Part shown: positions 1 to 12,600 of the stretch, piece by piece
How the letters are laid out: the number at the start of each line of letters is the position of its first letter
How positions within the stretch are numbered: position 1 is the stretch's first letter
Position numbers and translations under genes: made by a program
Assembly: GCF_937616625.2 (NCBI RefSeq)
Contig: NC_065571.1
Location: forward strand, 14,572,501 to 14,636,500
Reading direction: 5' to 3'
From: Mercurialis annua
Taxonomy: Eukaryota; Streptophyta; Magnoliopsida; Malpighiales; Euphorbiaceae
DNA: 64,000 nucleotides
Notes under the pieces: model-generated
The model's database searches: none
The model's input: only the letters and a program-made list of their open reading frames with translations
Told to the model about the DNA's origin: nothing

Positions 1-2768
1 TCTACGGATCTATGGTTTCAATTTGAGGTAAGAAAACCAACTTGAAGTTAGGGTTTCTGAGTTTGAATTTCTGTTTTGAAGTTTAATTTGGGGGCTTTGA
101 ATGTTTGGTGTTCATAGATGTTTAAGAGCTTGGATGGAGCAATTTTAATGGTGAATCATGAACATAAACCTTCGGTTTTTAGACTTCAACCAAGGTGAGG
201 ATTTTCTGAAATTTGTTAGATATTGATTGATGAATTCAATGGTGATTTGGATTAGGGATTCGGCAATTGCATGTTTTGAATAGTGTTTGATGATTGATGC
301 CTTATAGCTATGGAATTGTTTTGTTGTGAAGTGTAATGATGGAATGAATGTGGAGCTTAGGTTTCAGCCATTTAGATGGGGTGATGATATTATTGATAAC
401 TAATGATAATAAGCATGAATTAAGGATGGCATAGCTGAATTAATAGTAGGTTTTGATTGTTTAAGTTGAATGAAATTTTGACATGAACATAAGGTATAAG
501 TTCGGCCAAGTTGTGAAGTTCATGTCTAAGTGTTTTGAATGATGAATATATATGGAATGCATATGTTTGTGATAGAGTAATAGGGTCTGGATTTTGTTAA
601 TGTTGGAATGTGATATCGATAGGCTAGCCTCGATGCATAATAAGTTGTGATACGAATCAACGCAAACTAGTTTACGTTTTGCAGAAAGTTTTTATGCAAA
701 ACAGCCATGTTGTGAGGACTACATTCAGAGTTGTATAAATTCAAATCAAGTTCCGTTTGTTGGTACGGAAACTTTGAGATGTTAACTACAATTGTCTAGC
801 TTTAAGTTTTTTCTAATTCTGCCTCTAAGATGATCAAATTGAGCAGAACATTTTATTGTTCAGAGCAGGTCTGCAGTTTTAGGACAGCCCTATGTAAAAA
901 CCTTATGGGCTAGATTCCAACACCCTCGGGTGCTAGTTTTAGTCCGAGACCTAAACAAAAGTTGTAGGCGACATTCCAAATTTTAAGAATGTCAACTTTG
1001 TTTGGAGGTCGGACTATTTTAAATAAGCGGTTTCGATAGCCGAAGTTGGCTAGAAACATAATTTTGATTAAGTTAATAATAGCTAGAATTTTATTAATTC
1101 TTGCTATTATTATATTTGCGTAGATCGGACGAGCGATTATCGACAAGATTTGAGGCAAATGGATCGAGATGTCGTCATTCTTATTTGAAGATTTTGGATA
1201 GCAAGTGGTGAGTACACTTTAAATTACTCGCTAATATTCATAAAGCTACGTATATTAATACGAAAAGCTATATGAATATTTATATATTTGAAATGTTTGT
1301 TTTTAAAATGTATATGTATGTATGTTTCGAAAATGATATTTTATCGTATTGTGCTATTTTGACAATAACATAAATAAATGAAAAGAATATATATATATGT
1401 TTAAACATCGGGGATGGGTAAAGTAATATAATATGAACCGAACCAAATATAAATAAAAAGAATATAGTATATTCCTATATGTACTATTATGCAAATATTT
1501 ATAAAGAAACTTAGTACGTTCCTATACGTACTATTAATCATAATAAATATCCATATGTGCGTGTGTTATTAATGTATGCTGTAGAGTGTTTTGTGCATGT
1601 CATGGTCCATAAAGGATCAATACAACAGAACGAAAAATACAAAATCAACTGGAAACGTAAAATGAGAATTGTACTATGGTACACCCAACAATAAGAACTA
1701 AGATACGAGGTTGGACTCGGTAGAACTATCCCGGGACCCGTATCTCATTTATTCTCGATAATAGTCCTCGGGACTTATACGAAATAAAAAGTAAGTATAC
1801 ATCGATAAATTGTACGAAACAAGATCGTGAAGCAATACGGAACAAACTTCCCTATTAAATGTCAATAGAAATTATATGAATCGATAGTTAAGTTCAAAAG
1901 ACCTGCAGGGTGCAGAGTCCGAATGCAGACACGAAGGTAACTCGGTTGAACTATCTCGGGACCCGTGTCTAAGGAGTAACTCGGTTGAATTATCTCGGGA
2001 CTCCTATCGATTGTTTGGGATTGAGAGATGGTACAAGTAACTCGGTTGAATTATCTCGGGACTGTACCATATGGTTGAAGGTAACTCGGTTGAACTATCT
2101 CGGGATCCAACCATAAGGATCAAGTCACAAGGGACTTGCCAATGATTTAATTTGATTTAGAATCATGATGATATAACCTAAGATATAAGATTCGGTCGAA
2201 ATCTAATGCAACAAAACGAGACAGAAAAATATCAATATCATAATAAGAAATCAAGGACGACAAATACTTATAAACTATAAGTTTATGAAATAAACAAAGA
2301 GTTATGAAGGAAAGTAAAGAAGATATGCAATATGATGTCAAAAGATTATTTTTGATATATAGAATGGGTTTTAATGGATTTTAACCCTTTATGTGATATT
2401 ACGTGTAATTTGGTGAACTCACTCGGTTTTATACTGACCCCGTTGCTCCTCCCATTTTCAGGGATAGCATAATATGATTTGGAGAGTCAATCTTCCGAAA
2501 TTCTAATTCTCGGAAGTGATTTGTACAAGACGAAAACGAAGGGTTTCATTCTAGCGGTCCGCAGTAGTCTAGATGTTTTTGTATGTATATTTGTACAGCG
2601 CATTTTAACTCTGATGTTTTTGTAAAATGGGGTCACATGTATTTTGATATATAAAATATGATTTGATTTGCGAAAAATTTACACAGGTTTTTAGGCTTGC
2701 TACGGGTTTCGGAGCTACCACTCCCATTCCCTAGCGCCGGTCGCGACTCATAAATTTGGGTCGTGACA
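1..2768 (+). repeat. Long LTR-like repeat, family A, copy 1 (left end outside window)
   Basis: The stretch ends at 2696-2768 in a block that recurs at 13378-13450, 43123-43195 and 61646-61717, and inverted at 52911-52985. The block reads TACGGGTTT, then GCGCCGGTC, and ends GGGTCGTGACA. Two relatives (52911-55305 and 58969-61717) have TG...CA ends and five-base flanking duplications, so the family behaves like a 2.4-2.7 kb LTR of a Ty3-type element. Other shared marks are an 'ACTCACTCGG...ACTGACCCCGTT' block near 2413-2445 and a 'CGCAGTAGTCTAG' block near 2560. No coding capacity was seen. A tRNA primer site directly after 2768 was not recognised, so solo LTR versus 5' LTR is open. Confidence 0.6.
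1701..2115 (+). repeat. Array of five hairpin modules with constant core and variable arms
   Basis: Five modules share a core close to TAACTCGGTTGAA followed by TATCTCGGGA. Each is bracketed by its own complementary arms: AGATACG 1701-1707 with 1739-1745; AGACACG 1927-1933 with 1964-1970; AGGAGT 1972-1977 with 2000-2005; ATGGTACA 2028-2035 with 2063-2070; TATGGTTG 2070-2077 with 2108-2115. The arms differ in all five while pairing perfectly. Similar modules occur in other family A copies. Function is unknown. Confidence 0.75.
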
Positions 2769-3816
2769 CCGAGTCCAATCCGAAGTAGATTGCACACTGT
2801 CAGGCGATTCAGACTCAGACTTGAAGAAGATCATGACAAGGGCAACAAGTCATGATTACAGCCGCAAAAGAGGACCGACGCACCTTCCGCTGCGATATTG
2901 ACCGTCGAGTTTCAACTGCAAAAGGGGATCGACGCACCCCCAGTTGGGACGACGACCGTCGACCTCGACGTCAATGATCCGAAACAAGTACAAGAGGAGG
3001 AGATAAATGGCTGTTTGCAACCTACCTCCCACTCGCCCATCACTATCACGTGCCGATTTCATAACTATGCGTAATGAAATAGCCCAGAAAAATCGGCGGG
3101 TATTTGATGAGGTGATGAATCAGATGGATGGGGCCATCAAAATAATTCAAAGGGAAAAAAATGCGGATCTTAGTAGCTTAACGAGTGTTGCGAAATTATT
3201 GGCGAAAGTCTTGTTAGGGAAATGTATCGCCAAGACTGCCAATAAAGAAGCCGAATTTCTCCTGACACCGAATAAATTCGGAATTCGGAGGATATCGGCC
3301 GAGTAAGTTATGTTCTGGCGATTAAGGATACGAAGCTATACAACATGCTATTTTCGCTAAAGTTTTGAATCGGTCGCAAAATATTAAATTAGACCGATCA
3401 AACACTATTTCAGTATACATGATCAAAATTAATGGTTGGTACTTGTGGTTGTATCAAGTATTTCAGTCCTACAGCGGATCACATGGTTTTAAGATTTACA
3501 TCATGATGATGATGTTGATATCGGCAAAGTTAAGGGTTAATGTTTATGCATGTAAAAAATTGATGGTTAAAAGTGCGATTTAATATGCAATCAATTTAAA
3601 GGAAACAATGTCAACCGAATCAAGATGACCAAGACTACATATATATTCATATATATCGCTAACTTTAATAAGGATTGCCCATCACTGTTGGATTTTGGAA
3701 TATGTGGCTGGTCAAATTTATGAAAAATTCTATCGGTCTGCTAATCGATTTAAAAGGAAAAAGAGATCGATACATTTTAAAATTCAAGAGAGAGATTTTA
3801 CAGCCGAGTAAAATAT
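2769..3816. other. Unassigned stretch right of family A copy 1
   Basis: No recognisable gene. 2850-2975 is unusually GC-rich and repeats related words (GACCGACGCACC, GATCGACGCACC, GACCGTCGA). A plus-strand reading frame at 3007-3306 (99 codons, MAVCNLPPTRPSLS...) has no motif I recognise and no convincing gene context. It could be a retrotransposon gag scrap next to the LTR, but that is a guess. 3801-3816 is the left copy of the target duplication of the retroposon that follows. Confidence 0.3.
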
Positions 3817-4395
3817 TTTTTTTTTTTAGAATAATGAAAATTTTATTAATAGGGAAATAAAAATACAACTTGATCAAATATTGAATATATCAATACATTC
3901 AAGAGGTACAATAATAGAATATCAGTAAAATAACAAAAAATTATATCTAATTTCTTCAATCGCATTGACGGAGCTCTTTGAATGTGCAACTCGGCGATCC
4001 GTCCGCTCCACTCGAAGGTTATTTTAAACCACAAATCGACTCTTTGGTCTTTGAATGAGTCCGATTGAGAGGATATTAGAAATAAAATTTCTACTGATAG
4101 CACTTCAGATCTACGTTCCGTAGATAATCCCATCAAGGAAATAGCAAAACCCATAAAGGGTAAGAGGCAGAACTCCACTAAGGAAGACAAAACATCCATA
4201 AAGGAAGAAAGAAAAAACCAACAGATCTCAGATCTGTGATTATTGACGTAAAATAAACTAAATACAAGATTTAAAGAGAAAACGAGAAGGTAAGGAGGTG
4301 ATTTTGAACCAAACAATGGCCAAAATCACCTCCCTCTTGTTGCGGATAGGGTTTCTGAAAAGAAAGAGAGAATTTAGAGAGATGAGAGAGGAAGT
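3817..4395 (-). mobile_element. Retroposed sequence with poly(A) tail and 16-bp target duplication
   Basis: The 579-bp insert is flanked by direct copies of CAGCCGAGTAAAATAT at 3801-3816 and 4396-4411. A poly-T run at 3817-3829 is a poly(A) tail on the minus strand, so this looks like LINE-driven retroposition of a transcript. Read on the minus strand it begins with a pyrimidine-rich leader (CTCTCTCATCTCTCTAAATT) and ends with AATAAAA close to the tail. An inverted repeat GGAGGTGATTTTG / CAAAATCACCTCC lies at about 4294-4333. An open frame of 156 codons (minus, 3846-4316) matches nothing I know. It could be a processed pseudogene, a SINE-like element or a truncated LINE. Confidence 0.65.
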
Positions 4396-4411
4396 CAGCC
4401 GAGTAAAATAT

Positions 4412-6200
4412 TACCTCGGCTAAACTGTGTCGCTTAATAATTTTTCGATCCATGACCGATTAAATTGCCGATTGAAGCACTAATCGAACATAGCCTCGCT
4501 TTAAATATATTCAAGATATGCGATTAAAATACTCTCTTCACCTATCTTGACATTCAACTAAAAAGACGTACCATATGGGCTAATTCGGGTTTTTGAGCCC
4601 AAAAGTCATCAACTATGCTTTTATTCTTATCTTAACTTAGTAGTTATCTTTTTGTGTCATTATCTTATTTTTAGTCATTATCTTAGTTATTTAGCTTAAT
4701 ATTTATCTAAATAAGAGATTGTATCTCACTAGACTAGGTTTTCTATTTTAGGGTTTGTCCCCTATAAATAGCTAGCTTTAGGTTGTATTAGCTACAACTC
4801 AAATCAATAACAAATACAACTTCAAAGCCCTGCGCTTTTCTATCCCCAACCCCCGCGGTTGGTTAATATAGGAATAGGAGAGGTTTAAACAATAATCTTG
4901 CTTGGGTTTCTTAACCTCTAGATTAATGTTTTAATTTAATTTAATCAAACCCTGTTCAATTTTTCGGACCGAACCGGTTAAAGTATCGAGCTTTAAAGTA
5001 CCCATCTATAAATTCAAAGATTCGAGTATGGAAATATTTTCCTGCGAACAAGTTCAAACTTGTATCATACATTCGAGTTCAAATTGGTGGGATATTTCGT
5101 CCCACATGTCATGCCACATAAGATTTTGGTGTCCCAGTCAACAAAAATTGGTCGGATATTTCGTCGATGATGAATTTAAAAAAGAAAAAAAAAAGTAAAA
5201 CACAAAATCAACGATCAAGCCAAATGGCTATTCAAATTAGGAGTATAAATAAGTCAAGTTGAGTTCGAATTAGACAAAAACTCAATTCAAAGTCTTGAGT
5301 TACATTATATTATACAAGTTTTATGTCGAGCTCAAACGTTATATGAGTTGTTCGAGATCAACTCGAAAAGCTCGTGATTCTCAATTTTTAATATCTCTAA
5401 ATTTAGGTATATAATCATCGTAATTATATAATTTATGTTTTATAATAAAAAAATACATGTAAATTACTAATAATAGTTTTTATTTTTTTTATTCAAATCA
5501 AGTTGAGTTTAAGCTTGAACTTGAAAATTTAAACTCATTCGAGCTCGACTTAAAATTTGTATAGCACATTTGAGTTTGAGCTTGAGTTTAGTATAATTTG
5601 GTCTCAGCTCGATCCGTTGATTAACCATATTTTCCGGTTTTAATTTTCGATATTCGATTCAAATAATTGGTTTTATCGGTTTTTTACATACCCTCAGTAG
5701 ATAAGGACAATTTTGCTACTACAAAAATATTTCTTATATTTATTGTTGAATCAAATACGTCCTCTTTAAATTTTAACTTCATGCAAAAAAAGTTATTAAT
5801 TTAAAGATTGAAAAATTTAAACTATATAAATTTTGACAGATTAATAGTACAAAATTCTCTCATAAATAGTATTATTTTCATAAATATTTTTAAAGTGAAT
5901 ATAAATTAATAATTTAAATTAAAAAAAGATAATGTAATCCAACTATCAAATTGTATGCATGCATCATACAATTTTCTTCAAATTTTATAAAATAATTCTT
6001 TTATTATTTGTTGATTTTACTTATATTATATTTCGTATAAAATTGTGGACATGTGTTAAGAGAATAAAAATATTATAAAAAAATTTAATATGTACTAACT
6101 TTTTATACAAAAGTTTTTAAATTGAATTTATACGCTAATAATACTATTAATATGGACTCTTTTAAATATTTTATAATAATAAATTATATGAAAAAATAAA
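4412..6200. other. AT-rich intergenic stretch, no gene seen
   Basis: A TATAAATA word at 4763-4770, followed at about 50 bases by CAAATCAATAACAAATACAAC, looks like the promoter end of a small LTR or a leader, but no matching second LTR was found. 5240-5640 repeats words built on CGAGCTCGA and TTGAGTTTGAGCTTGAG. 5640-6200 is plain AT-rich DNA. Confidence 0.3.
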
Positions 6201-6209
6201 GTGTTAATT

Positions 6210-8600
6210 AGAGAAAACACGGGCTTAACCCAAAATAATTAGATAATTACGGTGTTAATTTTAAAAATTGATATTTGTCATTCTATCTCATATTCTTCAA
6301 TTCTTAACCTTTCTAATTTCATTTTTTACACTTTCAAAATGAGAAAAATACGATCCTAATCTCTGAGTCTTTCCTCTTCAACTTCGATTGTTTGCTTCCG
6401 CCGAGTCGTTTTTCTTCGCTGCGAGTCATCTTCATATTTTTCTAGCCGCCGCTCGTCAAAACAATATGCGGCTCGTCAAAACTATTATCATCATCATCAT
6501 CCATTGGGTAAATCAGTTTCTTGTTAGGGCTGTGGTTGGAATCTTAATGATTAAAACTGAAAGGGGTTCGAATGGGAGAATTGGAGTGATGGATGGAATT
6601 GGATTTGAATTGACAAACGACATCGGTTAAAGTTTGCTCAAGGTGGAATTGGCTTCCTCTGCTCTCTCTGCCTTCTTCTTTCTCAGGTAAATTTACTAAA
6701 CCCATTTCACATTTTGAATTTTATTTTCTTGTATGTTTTATTTGATGTTTTTTTATTTCAAGTATAATTAATCGTAAATTTTGCTTCTAAATCAGTTTGT
6801 TTTAAATTGTTAGAGCTTTAATTTTGGATAGATGGATGTTGGCAGAGCTTTAATTTTGGATAGATGTTGTGCCGCTATACATCGCTGACAGTAGAAATCG
6901 TTGTAAGCCCGCTTCCGATGCAAGCCCTCCGCCATCACTGAAGCAGCCAAGCAGCAACCATTGAAGCAGCCACCTTGAATGTAGATAATTATTTTTTGGG
7001 CAGGTGCTTTATGTATTACCAGCAAAGTCATTACAGAATCAAGATGAATAAATGCTTATGAGAATAGAACGTTTATGTGTGTAATGTTTCAGGTGTTGGT
7101 TAACCAATGGTTATCATTGGGTAAACTGTTGGTTAACTTGTAATAAATTTTTTGGTGCTGCAGTCATTTTCTGTTTTTTTTTGTGAACGACAGTGGTGAT
7201 ATGGTGTTGGTTTGATTTTTTGTTGTTGCACAGCCTGTAATTTTGGTGTTTGAAGAAATGCTTATGAGAATATCTATTGATGTTTGTAATATATTGGGTA
7301 TTGATTAACTAATGGTTAATATTAGGTAAACCTTTGGTTAACTTGTAATAAATTTTATTTTGAATATATCATTAATAAAATCGTTAGTAAGTCGTTGCTG
7401 ATTTTTTTTGTTAGTTAATCATTATACCATAAATTGCAATATAGTGTGTGACTTAAGATTGCGATATATTTTGATTTTGTTAGCTATATGTCTTCAGCAT
7501 AGAATGAGAACTTTCAGTTAGTTAAATTGTGTGTTAATTAATTCACAATATTTTTAGCACACATTTGGTTATTGTTTAATATAACTCAAATGTTATATTG
7601 GTAAACCAACAAATAAATCGTTTATCGGTATGTATAATATTTGGTCAGCTTTTGGTTAACTTTTAAAACCTAATGAACTGGTTTAATTCAGTATATAGTT
7701 GGTCATCGTTTGGTTGACCATTGGACAACTAATTAATATACTATAAATTTATCAGCGTTTTACTCACAGTTCACTAATAGAGTACTAAATTTATCAGCGT
7801 TTAGTAATTTTTTAAAAGGTACAATTTGTTTAAAATACACAATTCAAATTTATCAATAATCTCTATATTCAAAATAAAATTTATTACAAATTAACCAATT
7901 GTTTACCAAAGATTAACCATTGGTTAACCAACGCCCGAAACAACAGAGATACTCATAAGCATATATTCAACCACCTAAAGTGCATCATCAAAATCAGACC
8001 ACCACCGACAACCACCATCATTCACAACCATCAAATTAGACAACTTCTTAAAATCACCCAGAAATTAAATAAGAAAACAAGAGGAACATTAAGCAGAACA
8101 ACTGCCGCATCCATTGGTGGTGCCATTGCTGATGGTGGGAAGAACGGCGGCGTTTTCACTTATGAGGAGCGACGGCGAGCTGGTAAAATGACATCGCTGC
8201 TGGCGTAGATGATACAAAGATGAGATGGAGAAGAGGATATTGCTATAAAGAAGGACGACCTTCATCACGGAACCCAGACTCACCACCGCGGTCTCCACCA
8301 TCGCGATCTCCACGTCCGCACTGAATCTTCGGATCAATTCGGTTTTCTCTTTGTTGTCTCATGCAATTCTGTTTTTTATTTCTGATTTTGATTTTGAATT
8401 TTAATAATTGAGAGAAATATTAGGAATATTTGGTTAATATTCTTACAATTTAGAAAGTATATTTTTGCAACAAATAAAAAGAGAAACGTAATTATCAATT
8501 TGAAAACTTAGGCCCGTATCTTTGGGATTATTTATGCTAATAGTGGGTAGTTATCAATTTTTCTCAAAAATAAATAATGTGGGCTCCTATAAATTAGCTA
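6210..8600. repeat. Foldback-like stretch built on GGTTAAC words
   Basis: A unit of about 105 bases ending GGTTAACTTGTAATAAATTTT occurs at 7050-7155, again in direct orientation at 7256-7355, and inverted at 7868-7965 (AAATTTATTACAAATTAACC). GGTTAACCA and variants fill the space between them. A 23-base phrase with GAGCTTTAATTTTGGATAG is duplicated in tandem at 6812-6865. Short open frames here have no recognisable domain. It resembles the interior of a non-autonomous DNA transposon, but clean terminal repeats were not established. Confidence 0.4.
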
Positions 8601-9254
8601 ATAATAACACACCATTAAAGACTAAATTATGACATGATAATTTTTTGAGATTTTTAGACAAATACCTACAAAATACTTAAATATTCTCAAGAACACCTGT
8701 TGACTAAAATTAATTAAATTTTACAGCTTGACTAATATTTGTTGCAAAAATAAACTTTTATGTTTTGAGAAATACGATTTCTCCAAAAGGTAACAGATCT
8801 CTTCCAAAATCACAAAGCCAATATCAGAGATTCATTCAACCGATTTTAACAGCAATTTCTTTCAATTTTAATTAATTGGAGCTTGGGTTTTATAATCAGG
8901 AATGAATATGACGATGTGGTAAGGTCTACAAATAAAATTCTGGGTTTGGATGGTGATGTGAAATCTGCATAAGAATTTGCGTAGAAGAATTTCTATTTCA
9001 AATAACTAACTGATTTTTGTTGTTGAAGTTTTGGGAGGTTTGAAAGTTTGGGTCTTTTTATGATGGGGTTGAAGAAACTCTTATGGTTTAAGTTGTGGGG
9101 TTTTGATTAAAGTTTGAATCGAATTTAGGTATGATTTTTATGAATTCGTTGATTGCAGTATATGACATTGGGTGGTTAAGTTGTGATCTTTGCCTTTTTG
9201 GTTTGTCAATTTGTTGGCGTATTCATTGTTAATGGAAATTTATGTAATTTTTAG

Positions 9255-9337
9255 GATCTTATAATTGAAGGAGCTCCTGGAGAAAATGATGAGGTTATGG
9301 AGAAGTTTAAAGACTTGCCTCCTGCTTTGCCAGCTCG
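9255..9337 (+). pseudogene. Exon-like fragment, origin unknown
   Basis: 83 bases lie between an acceptor-like TTTTTAG and a donor-like G|GTCTATG. They read open as DLIIEGAPGENDEVMEKF, then KDLPPALPAR. The glutamate-rich stretch followed by a proline motif looks like real protein. I do not recognise the parent gene, although PPALPAR-type motifs occur near the start of plant class VIII myosins. No neighbouring exon was found: the preceding 350 bases look like intron or leader sequence and the following bases hit stops. It may be a gene fragment caught by a transposon. Confidence 0.3.
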
Positions 9338-9799
9338 GTCTATGTTAAAAGCAAGACTACCAAAACTACAAATTTGATGGAATGTCGACTATTAATCTTC
9401 TTTGGATTAAGGAATGCTGCTGATTGTGGTTTATTTAGAATTTTGGTTGAATCAAATTGCTTATAGCCTATAGGTGATAACGGCTTCAAAGATAATATGT
9501 ATGAAATTTTTGAAATTGCAGGCATCATTAAAGACACTCTTAAGAAAGAAAAGAATTAGCAATCTCTAAAATTGAATTGGATTTGAAAAATGACTAAATA
9601 TTTATCAAAATAAGTGTACATGTGGGCAAAGAGAATATAATAGAAAAACATGCTGAAATCAACCAAAATGAATATAAATAAAATGTTATTTTTCATGAAC
9701 AATTTAAAAATTCATTGTTTTTAGACTTGTAACAAATTTCATTGGCATATTATTCAAAAACAAGGATAAAATTATTTCTTTGTTTTATATTTGATAAAA

Positions 9800-10620
9800 A
9801 AATATTTTAATCTAGATTTAATAAATCGTTACCAAAATGGTGTTTGTTAATAGGTTACTAAAAAATTACCAATGTTGTACTTTTGGTAACTGTTTGTTAA
9901 TAGGTTACAAATATTAACACTGTAAAGTTTGTTAATATGTTATTAAACTGTTACCAACGGCAAATCAACAGGTAACCCATACTCTCATTGTAAGTTTGTT
10001 AGTATATTACTAAAACGTTACCAATATTATACTAATCTGTTTCCTATAATTTCACAATAAATTAATAATACATTAACATTAGGTAATACATATTCTCAAT
10101 GTAAGCTTACCAATGACATACTAAAGAGTTACTAATGGTATACCAATAGGTTATTTATACTCTCACAATAAATTTGATAATAGATTTACTATAATTTACT
10201 AAATGGTTACCCATTGGTAACCAAATAAATAATCCCCCAACAATAAAAACACATTTTATATCCAAATTTGACTAATAAAACTTATTTTATCCAAAATTCA
10301 AATATTCTAATAGTTTACTAAAATCAAGAAACTTTAAAAAATAAAATGAATTCATAAATGGTAACTAAAGGCTTACTAAATAGTTATTAAATGGTTACCA
10401 ACAGATAACACAAAAATAATAATAATCCTTAGCTAATTACTACAATTACTAGTATACTATATGAAAGTTTATCAAATTATATATCAAAAATTTACTATTA
10501 GATTACCAAATATATACCTATAATTTGTAATAAAGTAAAACATGTACTAAAATATAGTTTACTACTAGTTAACTAACAATGTACTAAATAGGTACTGAAT
10601 TTATAAAACTAAATAAAAAT
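9800..10620. repeat. Degenerate GGTTACCAA word array
   Basis: About 800 bases are dominated by loose variants of GTTACCAA, GGTTACTAAA and GTTAATAGGTTAC in both orientations, without a fixed period. No gene was seen. It resembles the stretches at 7-8 kb, 30.6-31.3 kb and 35-36 kb in design but uses a different word. Confidence 0.5.
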
Positions 10621-10699
10621 AACAGCCAATATTCATAGGTTTAGAAACAATCATATACAACAAAATAATCCAAACAAACAACTAAAACTGAAAATCCAT

Positions 10700-12600
10700 A
10701 TACTAGATAATCACAAATTTTAAATCTTTTTCTTTATTTTTGCCTTTCTCGCTTCCACATTCGTCTTCTTAACTTCAACCTCTTCGTCACTCTCAATATT
10801 TTCAACCATCTTCATGTTTCCATATTGATACAAAAGAAATGCAATACGCTTCCGCTGTTGATCAGCAGAAATAATACTTTCACCAAACTTTTTCATCTAG
10901 TGGATTCAATCCCTTCATAAGATTCAATTTTTTTTGGCCTTGACAAATGATATTGGCTTGGCATCAGGAACTTTATAATCAGAAGCTATCTTCAAAAGTT
11001 GCTGAAATTTGAAGAAGAAAAAAAATTAGTAACCCTTTAGTGAACTGTTAGAAACTATTTAGTAAAAAATAATAGATATGATTAAAATAAAGAGATGTTT
11101 TTCCATGTCTGCATTTGAAATGATTCAAAAAATTAAGTTTCACCTGTAAGTAAGATTTTGAAGAAAAACGAGCACAAATTACAATTAAAATGACAGACAT
11201 ATGAGGAAAAAAAGTATAGAATCTGGTAAACTAAAAAATACCATTAGCAAACCTATAGCAAACCATTAAATCTGGTAAGCAGAGAAAACACCATTAGAAA
11301 ACGTATAGCAAACCACTAATAAAATATAAAAATTATAAAGTACAAATAAAATAATAGACAATCATTAACAAACATTAGGTAAAACTAATTAAGAGTGTCA
11401 AATCATCAACATGTAATTTTCTTAGCAAAATGAACAATTTTTTTTAAAAGAATACTAGCCGTAAAAGAGAAACTCACATAATTCTCTCAAAAGTCATACA
11501 CTAAAGATCATAATCATAGACTTTTAAACTCATTAATGTATGTATATACCCAATTCACTTAACATTCACTAGACATTTATAATAATGGAGTACATAAAAT
11601 ATCTAACACAATTATAACAAGTTTCTGCATGAACAATATATGATCAACAACTTGAAATCTAACCACACACTACCTAAAAACGATTTGAAGCTATACAATT
11701 ACAATAAACAGAAACAATTTTCTAATCCAAATTTCAACTTGCATACAATTAACAATTTGCATCAATTGAAATGTCCACATATGAAATATTATCATCAACC
11801 CCACATAAAATAATCTAATAACAAAATTATTGAATGTTGATTAAGTAAATATTCTTAAAAAAATAGCTTCTAACCTAAGAGATAAAGAAACTAAGAAAAT
11901 ACCATGTTGTTTAAAGTAATTGAACCTCTTTTTTAATGACTCGGGATTATCATCTTCATTAATCATAGAAACACTAGGTTAAATAATCAGATGTTCTACT
12001 CAGAATTCTTTTCCCCTCTCTTTTTTAGAACAATAAAAGACAAAATCATTTCTGGCTTTATGCCGATCTGTATTACCAAATTTATCGTCAGCCTATAATC
12101 AATACATAAGCGGTCTCTCCACTACGGAAAATGAGTTTACTGTCGGTTTACTTAAAGTCTACTATATTAAGTCTACTTCCATTTCAATTAACATAAACTC
12201 ACTTAGTCTTAACAAGATGCACATTTTAGGGGAGAAATTAATCAAACATGCACATGTTAAAAGAGTCCAAATAATTTGCTCCTCAAATTGATATGAAGAT
12301 CATGCCAATCGATGAATGCAAGAGACTGCATTATCTCTAAAAAGACATCTTCAAGAACGTATTAAAATGGTGATTAATATTTTTCCATAAAAAAACTAAA
12401 ATTAAGAGCATATCAAGGACGGTTTACCTCAATAACATAAACAATAAGAAGCAAAACAATAATTTTCTCAGCGAACGTCTAACGCTCCACAGCATCACGA
12501 CCAATTTGTCTCCGGTAAGAGAAACTGTCAAACAAAGATCTAAGCTCTTTTAATTTAGCTTTCGCAAAAGGCAACTCTCTAAGGGCACACATGCCATTGA
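10700..12600 (-). other. AT-rich stretch with possible degraded minus-strand coding remnants
   Basis: On the minus strand, 10730-10890 reads as a plausible charged protein piece (QQRKRIAFLLYQYGN, then ESDEEVEVKK). 12510-12590 reads MCALRELPFAKAKLKELRS. Both are interrupted by stops on either side and were not assigned to a family; plant transposon proteins are the likeliest source. The rest, 10990-12480, is AT-rich DNA without a gene. Confidence 0.25.

Noticed and set aside
1936..2110. CRISPR array from the regularly recurring CTCGG...TCTCGGGA repeats
   Set aside because: Spacing is irregular, the flanks are complementary arms rather than spacers, no cas genes are present, and the context is a plant LTR.
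3846..4316. 156-codon minus-strand frame as a host gene
   Set aside because: It lies wholly inside the retroposed insert, has no known domain and no intron or promoter context.
6388..6630. 80-codon plus-strand frame
   Set aside because: Low-complexity composition (ATC repeats) with no recognisable motif.
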